Shown here piece after piece: positions 1 through 6,185 of a stretch of DNA of 19,682 nt (positions within the stretch are counted from its first letter, which is position 1; every line of letters begins with the position of its first letter). Source of the DNA: JAVBTR01 sp031556065 (GTDB lineage: Bacteria > Bacillota > Clostridia > Christensenellales > Aristaeellaceae); assembly GCA_031556065.1 (NCBI GenBank), contig JAVBTR010000064.1, forward strand, positions 1-19,682. Direction: 5' to 3'. The position numbers and the translations under genes were made by a program. The notes below the pieces were generated by a model. It was not told where the DNA came from and searched no databases. It was given only the letters and a program-made list of their open reading frames with translations.

Positions 1-27
1 CAAATGCGGTTTTTCGTGTTTTACACG

Positions 28-150
28 CCACTTATGCCACTTATTCCACTTGCTTGGGGCAATGAAAGGCCTTAAAGCAAGTAGAATCAAGGGCTCCAGG
101 GTTTTTGGAAGCAAAAGAAAAAACCACTTGCTTCCCACTTGTTCCCACTT
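28..150. repeat. Two clusters of short CCACTT direct repeats
   Basis: CCACTT occurs at 28-33, 37-42 and 46-51 (period 9), and again at 124-129, 135-140 and 145-150 (periods 11 and 10). Most copies are followed by A or G and a pyrimidine-rich spacer. The period changes from 9 to about 10.5, so this is not a simple codon repeat. The segment lies in the gene-free leader in front of a DUF3987 gene, so iteron-like or protein-binding sites of a mobile element are possible. Function is not shown. Positions 1-75 also read as an open frame ending at TAA 73-75 and could be the tail of a gene entering from the left, but nothing in it is recognisable. Confidence 0.45.
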
Positions 151-195
151 GCCTGGCTTTGGAAAAGTTGTCCCAAATGTCCCGAACAAGTGTGG

Positions 196-201
196 TATAA
201 T
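196..201 (+). promoter_or_regulatory. Consensus -10 box upstream of the DUF3987 gene
   Basis: A perfect TATAAT lies 77 bp before the DUF3987 start. No good -35 is found at 16-18 bp; the nearest TTGTCC (168-173) is 22 bp away, so the promoter may be activator-dependent or the match fortuitous. If used, transcription would begin near 208, just before the hairpin at 219-246. Confidence 0.4.
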
Positions 202-218
202 AATATTGTACCAATAGG

Positions 219-251
219 CAGAAGTGCTCCCGCTGGAGTGCTTCTGTTTTT
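219..251 (+). terminator. Strong hairpin with U-run (terminator or attenuator)
   Basis: Bases 219-230 pair with 235-246 as a 12-bp stem (10 Watson-Crick pairs and two G-U) around a CGCT tetraloop. TTTTT follows at 247-251. This is the signature of a rho-independent terminator. It lies between the -10 box at 196-201 and the DUF3987 start at 279, so it could end a transcript arriving from the left or act as an attenuator in the leader of the DUF3987 mRNA. Confidence 0.7.
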
Positions 252-278
252 ATATGCCTAAAAACGGAAAGGAGCAAG

Positions 279-1718
279 GTGAAAATAACAATGACGGAGC
301 TTGAAAAACAATGGGAGCCCTTGCCAAAGGAGGAGCTGCTGCCGGAGTTCCCCGTCTGGCGGCTGCCCAGGGCTATAAGAGAATATGTAATGGCGGTGGC
401 CTTTTCGGTGCAGGTGCCCATAGGGATGCCAGGGGTGTTCGCCCTGGGGGCGGCAGCCACCGCCCTTTTAGGCAAGGCAAGCCTTCGGGTGAAGGGGGAT
501 TATGAGGAACCGCTGAACCTGTACCTGGTGGTGGCGGCCAACCCATCGGAAAGAAAAAGCGCGGCCCTGGCGGCCATGTTTAAACCCCTGTGGGATTTTA
601 TCGGGGAAGAAAACAAGCGGCGGGAGCCTTTGGTCACCAAGGGCCAGTATCAAAAAAGGGTGCTGGACGCCCAAATCCAAAGGGCGGAAAAAAAGGGGGA
701 CATGCTTGGCATTGAGGCGCTTTTACAAAAACAGCAAAAACCCACGACCTATCTGGAGCTCATGGCCACCGATGTGACCCCGGAAGCCCTGGTTCGGGCC
801 ATGGCCCGCAACGAGGGGCGCATGGCGGTGGTATCCGGGGAAGGGGCGCTGTTCAATGTGCTGGCCGGGGCTTATTCCGAGGAGGTAAACCTGGACGTGC
901 TTTTAAACGGCTATTCGGGGGAGCCGATCCGGGTGGAAAGAATTGGCCGGGAAACGGAAGCGATTGAAAAATCCGCAGTGGCCATTACCCTGGCGGTGCA
1001 GCCGGTGATGCTGGATCGGCTGCTGGCCAATGAAACCCTTTTAGGCCGGGGGCTGACGGCCAGGTTCCTTTACACGAAGCCCCAGTCCTGGGTCGGCAGC
1101 AGAAGCTTTCGGGAAACGGCCCCGGTTGGGGAAGCCGTTCGGGAGGATTATGTTAACCATATCAAAGCCCTGGCAGCCTATCAAAACGGCTCTCAGGGCT
1201 TTGAATTGTTTTTGTGCGAAGAAGCCTACGACCTGTTCTGCGATTGGTTCGACAAGGTGGAAAAGCGCATTGCCGATGAATGGCAGGGCATTGCCGGGGG
1301 CTGGGAGGGGAAGCTTTGCGGCAACACCCTGCGCCTGGCCGGGCTTCTTCGTATGCTGGAGGACAGCGATACCCTGGGCCCGGTAACGGGGGAACACATG
1401 GCTGGCGCCATTGAAATTGCAGACTATTTTGTGGCCCATATCCGCAGCCTCACCGGCAGCGATGGGGGCCTTTCCGTTTTAGCCAAGGAGGTGCTAAAGG
1501 AAATCGTGAAGGGAGGGGAGGCCACCGTTGGGGCCTACGACCTCAAGCAAAAGCTCCGCTTTCGAAAGCAGTTTAAAAACGCCGCCAAGGTAGACGAGGG
1601 CATCCGCGAATTGCAAGCCGCCGGGTACCTGCGCTACATCATTCCAAAAGAAGGGGAGCGCAGCACCAAATACGCTGTGCACCCGGAGCTGCTTGTGCAA
1701 CAAAACAGAGCCATTTGA
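279..1718 (+). CDS. DUF3987 (YfjI-like) primase/helicase-type ATPase of a mobile element
   Basis: The 479-residue protein matches the DUF3987 family, P-loop ATPases found next to or fused with primases in phages, plasmids and integrative elements and presumed to act in element replication. A Walker A-like loop ANPSERKS spans residues 87-94 (K93, S94). A Walker B-like segment around VVSGEG (184-189) holds the acidic residue. GRGLTARF (256-263) supplies the arginine-finger-like residues. The last 75 residues look like a winged helix. No primase domain is fused, so a primase partner would have to lie left of the window. Start: GTG 279 has AGGAG four bases upstream; ATG 291 is possible but its spacing of 16 is poor. 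A 12-bp hairpin with a U-run precedes the gene. The stop codon is inside the promoter of the next gene. Family assignment is confident; exact activity is not known. Confidence 0.8.
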   Translation: MKITMTELEKQWEPLPKEELLPEFPVWRLPRAIREYVMAVAFSVQVPIGMPGVFALGAAATALLGKASLRVKGDYEEPLNLYLVVAANPSERKSAALAAMFKPLWDFIGEENKRREPLVTKGQYQKRVLDAQIQRAEKKGDMLGIEALLQKQQKPTTYLELMATDVTPEALVRAMARNEGRMAVVSGEGALFNVLAGAYSEEVNLDVLLNGYSGEPIRVERIGRETEAIEKSAVAITLAVQPVMLDRLLANETLLGRGLTARFLYTKPQSWVGSRSFRETAPVGEAVREDYVNHIKALAAYQNGSQGFELFLCEEAYDLFCDWFDKVEKRIADEWQGIAGGWEGKLCGNTLRLAGLLRMLEDSDTLGPVTGEHMAGAIEIADYFVAHIRSLTGSDGGLSVLAKEVLKEIVKGGEATVGAYDLKQKLRFRKQFKNAAKVDEGIRELQAAGYLRYIIPKEGERSTKYAVHPELLVQQNRAI

Positions 1719-1742
1719 CTTTTGCGTGATTTGATGCATAAT
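1715..1742 (+). promoter_or_regulatory. Sigma-A-type promoter of the toxin-antitoxin pair
   Basis: TTGACT (1715-1720) and CATAAT (1737-1742) are separated by 16 bp. The -35 box overlaps the stop codon of the DUF3987 gene. The predicted start of transcription is about 1749, where a perfect dyad begins. Confidence 0.7.
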
Positions 1743-1748
1743 ATAGAT

Positions 1749-1764
1749 GTAGGGATTTCCCTAC
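1749..1764. promoter_or_regulatory. Perfect 7-bp inverted repeat at +1: candidate AbrB operator
   Basis: GTAGGGA (1749-1755) and TCCCTAC (1758-1764) are exact reverse complements separated by TT. The dyad sits directly downstream of the -10 box and upstream of the ribosome binding site (1779-1783). AbrB/MazE-type antitoxins normally repress their own operon by binding such palindromes, so this is the natural operator. Binding itself is inferred. Confidence 0.6.
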
Positions 1765-1790
1765 TATCCATACTTCACGGAGGTTATCAT

Positions 1791-2066
1791 ATGGAACAGC
1801 GAATCATTGTGGATAGCGCAAAGGTCATGGCAAAGGGGCAGATTACTTTACCAAAGGATATTCGTGAACAGTTAAAGCTTTCCACGGGTGACCGGATCAC
1901 GCTGGTGTGCGATGGCGACAAGGTGATGATGATGAATTCAGCCGTGTACGCTATGCAGGTTTTTCAAAAAGATATGCAGGGCCAGGCCCAGTCATCTAAC
2001 CTGAACAATGATGATGATGTGATGGAATTAATCTCGCAACTGCGCACAGAAGGTGAAACCGAATGA
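1791..2066 (+). CDS. AbrB/MazE-family antitoxin (SpoVT-AbrB DNA-binding domain)
   Basis: This 91-residue protein carries an N-terminal swapped-hairpin AbrB domain at about residues 5-50, with the hallmark VMAKGQITLPKDIRE and a following LxxGDRI stretch. Its acidic, Asn/Asp-rich C-terminal tail (about residues 68-91) is of the type that binds and blocks a toxin. Start: ATG 1791 has GGAGG seven bases upstream; a longer frame from TTG 1722 lacks a ribosome binding site and would begin upstream of the predicted transcription start. The stop overlaps the next start as ATGA, the usual translational coupling of antitoxin and toxin. A promoter and a perfect dyad lie immediately upstream, consistent with autorepression. 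The partner toxin is broken, so this may now be an orphan antitoxin and repressor. Confidence 0.85.
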   Translation: MEQRIIVDSAKVMAKGQITLPKDIREQLKLSTGDRITLVCDGDKVMMMNSAVYAMQVFQKDMQGQAQSSNLNNDDDVMELISQLRTEGETE

Positions 2067-2473
2067 AGGTGTTGATAGACACAAACGTGCTTATTTCAGC
2101 AGCGCTTTTTCCGGCAAGCACCCCTTACCGTGCCTATGTATAAGCGGTAACCTATCCGTATCAGGGTGTAATAAGTGAACAAAACCTGGAAGAACTACGC
2201 CGGGTGTTCAATCGAAAGTTTCCCGAAAAATTGCCTGCTTTGGATCATTTTCTGGCTACTGCGCTTTCGATATTGGAGGTCATTCCAACCCCAACGGATG
2301 CATTGACGGAAGAAGGATCGATTCGGGACGCAACAGATAGACCCATCCTGCGTTCGGCCATCCATCATCAAATAGATATGATCATCACTGGCGATAAGGA
2401 TTTTTTGGAAGCCGGGCTTGAAAAACCCCGAATTGTGACAGCGGCGCATTTTCTTGAAATGGCGCCCCTCTAA
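2063..2473 (+). pseudogene. PIN-domain (VapC-like) toxin interrupted by a nonsense codon
   Basis: Reading from ATG 2063, which overlaps the antitoxin stop, gives a PIN ribonuclease of 136 residues if one TAA codon at 2141-2143 (codon 27) is read through. The frame is otherwise intact. The acidic active-site residues of PIN nucleases are recognisable: D6 in VLIDTNVLIS, E43 or E44, D92 in ATDRPIL, and D111 in TGDKDF. The stop removes everything after residue 26. Restart at GTG 2204 (codon 48) would give about 89 residues lacking the first catalytic Asp. One base change from AAA, CAA or GAA would create this TAA. Loss of a toxic nuclease while its antitoxin is kept is a common decay path. A sequencing error cannot be excluded. 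The end converges on the next gene with an eight-base gap. Confidence 0.85.
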
Positions 2474-2481
2474 CACCTCCC

Positions 2482-4632
2482 TTATTTGCTTTCCGCTTCG
2501 ATCTTTTTAAGCACCTTGTCGATGCTGTCTAAAAACTGGCTGGGGGTGATTTCCATGGCCAGGTAGCGCTGGTATTGGCTTTGGAGGTTTTCGGAGAGGG
2601 CAAAAAAGCTGGTTACGCGGTTTTGCATATAAAAATGAGGGGCAATATCCAAGAAGATGGCCAGATTGTCTGGGGAGACCAGGTAATCGCTGATGGGGTA
2701 GCGCTGGAAATAATCGATCTCCGATTGTTTGAGACTGGCGATGTAAGCCTTGTCTTCCTCCGTTTGGGCTCTGGCTATCATCTGATCGTAGTTGAGCAAG
2801 GAGCAATCAAGGCCGACCCGCCTGCCTTGGGCCTCCGGGTCGGGCAGAGGGTCCTTTTCGGTTTTGAAAAGCAAATAGCGGGCTTCCACATCCGGGGTAG
2901 CGGCAATGCTTTCGATTAGTGCGATGGCCTGGTCCTTCACCTTGGAATGGGGGTTTACAAACAGCAGGGACAAACCGGCTGCGTAGGTAGCAGGCTGGTC
3001 GGATTCTAATAAAAAGGGCCAAAGCACGTAGGTTTCGTTGCCCTGGGTGTTATCCGGTGTGATCAGGCCATAATCGCAGATGAACAGGGCATCGATGGGG
3101 TCCTGGGCGAAAATGAAGGTTTTGGTGTTCAGGCCTTTAAGCTCGTCAAGGGCAGGGGTGGCTTCATCCAACTTATGAAGGGCGGCGCGGATTAAAGGGG
3201 TATCGAAGGTGAGGGGCTGCCCGGCCGCAATGCACTGGCCCATACGCTGCTGCAAGATAGAAACTAGGAACAGCTCCCGGTAGCTGTTATACCACAGGGC
3301 GTGATTTAAAAGCACCAGCTGATTGGCTTCCAGTGCACCTGTGGCACAAAGGGTCATGCAAAAATCCAAAAGGCCTGAAATGTCTTTGGGCACATCGGCT
3401 TGGGTATAGCCCAGGGTCTTTAAAAGGTTGGGCTCCCAAGCGAAAATGGGCCTGCCGCTGGTGATGGCGATGTAAGGGTAGGCGTACAGGTGCCCATCCT
3501 GGTAGAAGGGAGCGGATATATTCGGGTACATGTTTTCCGCGGCTTGCTTGAGCACCGGGCTTTCGCTTAAATCGGCACAGTAGCCCTTTTGGGCCAGGGC
3601 CCTAATTAAATCCGGATCGGAAATGCCGTAGATATCCGATGCGGTATCGGTTAGAAAATCGGCGTAAAGGGCCTGGGCAGTATGGAAATAGTTGCTTGTA
3701 TTCATGATAATGCTGATTTCTTGATGCGCCAGCTGGAAGGCATCGAAGCCCTCCCGGCTATACATATCGAAATTGGCGCCGGAAATGCGCAGGGTTTGGG
3801 ATTCTGGCACGGTGCCGTTGGCATCCCTGAAATAAACGGCTTTTCTGTCCGCGATGGCGAAAAGCTCACTGCCGATAAGGGTTGCCCGGGTATCCTGATC
3901 GAAATAGGAGATGGGCAGGTAGGCGATGAGCTGGGGCTGCCCGTTCCCCGTTTGCTTGTAAACCCCGCCGGAGCAGGCGGCAAAAATGGTATCGGTTTTT
4001 GCATCGTAGGCCAGCCCGCCGGCATTTAAAGAGGGCAGAGTGAAGAGGGCTTGGCCGGGCTTCTTCATAGCAAGGTCGTAGGGCTGCACCTGGGCATCGG
4101 TATTTAGGGTGAGCAGCCTGCCCTCCTTGTAAGGGGCAACGGATATAACGGTTTTGGAAGCAAACAGCAGCTGGTGGCTGCCCGTATCCAGGTTGAAGCG
4201 GTGGAGATACATCACATCGATATCCTCCAAAAAGGCGCTGCGGATGAACATGAAAAGCTGCCCCTCCATGATAAAGGCGCTGCCAATGGTGTAGGGGTCC
4301 TCCCCCAGGTTATCCAGCTGAAGGGGCAGAGGGTTTTGAAGGGTGAAGGTGCTTTCATTGGGAACCGCTTCCCAGATGGTATCCCGGCCTATGGCATATA
4401 AGGCAGCCCCGTCGGAAACCAGGTGGTAAACAGCTTCGGGCATGGTAAAGGGGGAAAGCTGGCCTGTGGCCTTGTCCCATTGCTGGTTGTAAAGATACAG
4501 GGCGTCCTTTGTGGCGGCAAGGGGCGCTGTCCGCTGAATGCCCGCCTCGTCAAAGGAAAGGCTCTGGCCCAGGGCCAAGGGGCATAGGCAAAGAAAAATA
4601 ATAAAGAAACAGCAAGCCAATGTTTTTCGCAT
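2482..4632 (-). CDS. Secreted beta-propeller-like / family 1 solute-binding fusion protein
   Basis: The 716-residue protein starts with a signal peptide (MRKTL, a hydrophobic core, then ALG-QS as likely cleavage near residue 22); there is no clear lipobox. Residues of about 25-285 contain repeated short beta-strand units (for example DALYLYN, AALYAIG, QLFMFIR, RLLTLNT) that suggest a beta-propeller. The remaining 400 or so residues resemble extracellular solute-binding protein family 1 of sugar ABC importers, with a type I lobe rich in Tyr/Trp and a PYIAITSGRPIFAWEPNLL segment. ATG 4632 is chosen over GTG 4638 because GAGG lies eight bases upstream of it. A promoter with TTGACA lies just upstream. 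No permease or ATPase gene is adjacent, so it may be a sensor or extracellular binding protein rather than a transport component. Fold assignment is moderate; substrate is unknown. Confidence 0.65.
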   Translation of the reverse strand: MRKTLACCFFIIFLCLCPLALGQSLSFDEAGIQRTAPLAATKDALYLYNQQWDKATGQLSPFTMPEAVYHLVSDGAALYAIGRDTIWEAVPNESTFTLQNPLPLQLDNLGEDPYTIGSAFIMEGQLFMFIRSAFLEDIDVMYLHRFNLDTGSHQLLFASKTVISVAPYKEGRLLTLNTDAQVQPYDLAMKKPGQALFTLPSLNAGGLAYDAKTDTIFAACSGGVYKQTGNGQPQLIAYLPISYFDQDTRATLIGSELFAIADRKAVYFRDANGTVPESQTLRISGANFDMYSREGFDAFQLAHQEISIIMNTSNYFHTAQALYADFLTDTASDIYGISDPDLIRALAQKGYCADLSESPVLKQAAENMYPNISAPFYQDGHLYAYPYIAITSGRPIFAWEPNLLKTLGYTQADVPKDISGLLDFCMTLCATGALEANQLVLLNHALWYNSYRELFLVSILQQRMGQCIAAGQPLTFDTPLIRAALHKLDEATPALDELKGLNTKTFIFAQDPIDALFICDYGLITPDNTQGNETYVLWPFLLESDQPATYAAGLSLLFVNPHSKVKDQAIALIESIAATPDVEARYLLFKTEKDPLPDPEAQGRRVGLDCSLLNYDQMIARAQTEEDKAYIASLKQSEIDYFQRYPISDYLVSPDNLAIFLDIAPHFYMQNRVTSFFALSENLQSQYQRYLAMEITPSQFLDSIDKVLKKIEAESK

Positions 4633-4665
4633 TTGCACAGCCTCTTTTCAGTTTTATTTGATTCT

Positions 4666-4694
4666 ACTATAATAGATAGGCAGAGGGCTGTCAA
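4666..4694 (-). promoter_or_regulatory. Promoter of the solute-binding fusion gene
   Basis: On the minus strand TTGACA (4689-4694) and TATAGT (4666-4671) are separated by 17 bp, a near-consensus sigma-A promoter. It lies about 34 bp before the ATG at 4632. It also occupies the region upstream of the divergent gene at 4750, for which no equally good promoter was seen. Confidence 0.8.
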
Positions 4695-4749
4695 CCAAAG
4701 GGAAGGTTTGTTACATTTTAAAGATAGATCAGAAAGGGAGTGAAACAGT

Positions 4750-5577
4750 ATGGCCATAGATGGACGATATTTGGGAGATGTGGAGGTGCTTTTGTCCCAC
4801 CGGTATGACCAAGGGGCGGATTTTTGGACAACCCCGGATAAGCGGCTTATAAAGGGCTCGCCCTTTTCTGCCTACAACTGCGCATCTATGCTGCTGGAAT
4901 TAGGCATGGAGCCTGGGGAGCCCATCCTCCAAGCGGTGACGGATTTGTTTTTTAGCACCTGGCGGGGGGATGGGCGGTTTGCTCTTTACCCCACTGGGGG
5001 TATCATGCCCTGCCACACGGCGGAGGCCGCGTCGCTAATGTGCGCCATGGGCTATGGCAAGGATGAACGGATACAGCGGACACTAAAGCACCTTCTTGAA
5101 ACCCAGTATGAACTGGGGGGCTGGCGGTGCAATAAATTTTCCTTTGGCCGGGGGCCGGAAACAGAGTATGCCAACCCTTTGCCTACGCTGGTGGCGCTGA
5201 ATGCCTTTCGCTTTACGGATATGCTGAACAACGAAAAAGCCCTTGATAAGGCTGTTGAATTGCTGCTTGAACACTGGGTGATCAAAAAGCCCATAGGACC
5301 GTGCCATTACGGCATTGGCACGCTGTTTATGCAGGTGGCTTACCCTTTTAACGACTATAACCTGTTCTGGTACGTTTACGTGCTTTCCTTTTACAATAAG
5401 GCCCAAAAAGACGAGCGGTTCTTGCAAGCCTTTAGCGCCCTTAAAAGCAAGCTGGCGGATGGCCAAATTGTAGTAGAAAGGGTGGCGCCCAAGCTGGCGA
5501 AGCTCACTTTTTGCAAAAAAGGAGAGCCCAGCCCTTTGGCCACCACCCGGTACGAGGAAATACTTAAGAATCTTTAG
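4750..5577 (+). CDS. Small alpha/alpha-toroid protein (squalene cyclase / prenyltransferase-like)
   Basis: The 275-residue soluble protein is made of helical hairpin repeats like those of terpenoid cyclases and protein prenyltransferases. A QW-type motif, QYELGGW, lies at residues 119-125, preceded by an LKHLLETQ helix. FALYPTGGIMPCHTAEA (78-94) and GPCHYGIGTL (183-192) contribute conserved-looking Cys and His residues (C88, H89, C185, H187). The DxDD motif of squalene-hopene cyclases is absent and the length is less than half of a full cyclase, so enzymatic cyclase activity is unlikely. The ATG at 4750 has AAAGGGAG nine bases upstream. The gene stands alone, divergent from the solute-binding fusion and convergent with the polysaccharide operon. 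Role unknown; a polyprenyl- or peptide-binding function is only one possibility. Confidence 0.55.
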   Translation: MAIDGRYLGDVEVLLSHRYDQGADFWTTPDKRLIKGSPFSAYNCASMLLELGMEPGEPILQAVTDLFFSTWRGDGRFALYPTGGIMPCHTAEAASLMCAMGYGKDERIQRTLKHLLETQYELGGWRCNKFSFGRGPETEYANPLPTLVALNAFRFTDMLNNEKALDKAVELLLEHWVIKKPIGPCHYGIGTLFMQVAYPFNDYNLFWYVYVLSFYNKAQKDERFLQAFSALKSKLADGQIVVERVAPKLAKLTFCKKGEPSPLATTRYEEILKNL

Positions 5578-5617
5578 GCGTCGCGATCGCTTTTGTGAGA
5601 GGGTAGTGCCGCTTCCT

Positions 5618-6184
5618 TTACTTTTCTTCGGCCCGAAGCAGTTGGATGGCTTTCCGATTTTCATTGTGCAAGAATTCCTTGCGGTTTCGGATAGCGGCTT
5701 TGTGCAAATAAGGGAGGTGCTTGTGCTCTTCCTCCAGCACTTTTTGCATTGTATAGCGTCCTACCTCTTCAATAGACTGGTCATACCTTTTCTTTTCGTC
5801 TGAACAAATATATTTTAAGTAAATGTCTTTGTAAAACTCGTTCTGAATGCCCTCTCGATTGAAAAAAATAGTCGACAGAACAATGCCCGCTGAAACAAAC
5901 CAGCTTATTTGAGCCGTTGTCCCGGTAAGCAATTCCCTGCCCGTGTTTGCGTCCAATAAAAATGCAATGCCATATAAGCCGAGAATGATTGCAACCCAAG
6001 CCCCAATTCTGTTTAGGATGGGAGCGATTGCCCGAAAACGCATTTTTTTCGTTATTGAAAAGCGAATGATTTGCGGTATGGTATAAAACAGCCAAAAAAA
6101 CAATTTAGGCAATATGAAGACCGCCATAAAGCCGCAAAACAGCAGTAGGCTCAATACGTTTGTGGCAAAGGTTATATATTGCAT
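5618..6184 (-). CDS. Small membrane protein, third gene of the glycosyltransferase operon
   Basis: The 188-residue protein has three predicted transmembrane segments (about residues 8-38, 58-78 and 92-108). An 80-residue charged C-terminal tail with Lys/Glu/Arg-rich helices is probably cytoplasmic. I do not recognise the family. ATG 6184 is chosen because GGAGG (6194-6198) sits nine bases upstream; a longer frame to 6238 would overlap the preceding gene for 50 bases without a better signal. Only one base separates this ATG from the stop of the glycosyltransferase gene, so the two are translationally coupled. Position suggests an accessory subunit of the polysaccharide synthase or exporter, which is inference from context alone. 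Confidence 0.75.
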   Translation of the reverse strand: MQYITFATNVLSLLLFCGFMAVFILPKLFFWLFYTIPQIIRFSITKKMRFRAIAPILNRIGAWVAIILGLYGIAFLLDANTGRELLTGTTAQISWFVSAGIVLSTIFFNREGIQNEFYKDIYLKYICSDEKKRYDQSIEEVGRYTMQKVLEEEHKHLPYLHKAAIRNRKEFLHNENRKAIQLLRAEEK

Positions 6185-6185
6185 A

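Noticed and set aside
1..75. Possible C-terminal tail of a gene entering from the left (stop TAA 73-75)
   Set aside because: Only 24 codons with a Pro-Leu repeat produced by the CCACTT units; a second frame stays open to 216 as well, so coding cannot be decided.
41..475. 144-residue minus-strand open frame over the leader and start of the DUF3987 gene
   Set aside because: It is antisense to a confident gene, low in complexity (Ser/Thr/Gly rich), has no ribosome binding site and matches no family.
2204..2473. Separate 89-residue gene starting at GTG 2204
   Set aside because: It is in frame with the upstream PIN start and lacks the first catalytic Asp; better explained as the remainder of the interrupted toxin.
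5583..5590. GCGATCGC palindrome between convergent genes
   Set aside because: An 8-bp self-complementary word with no loop and no U-run; too short for a terminator and no sign of repetition in the window.
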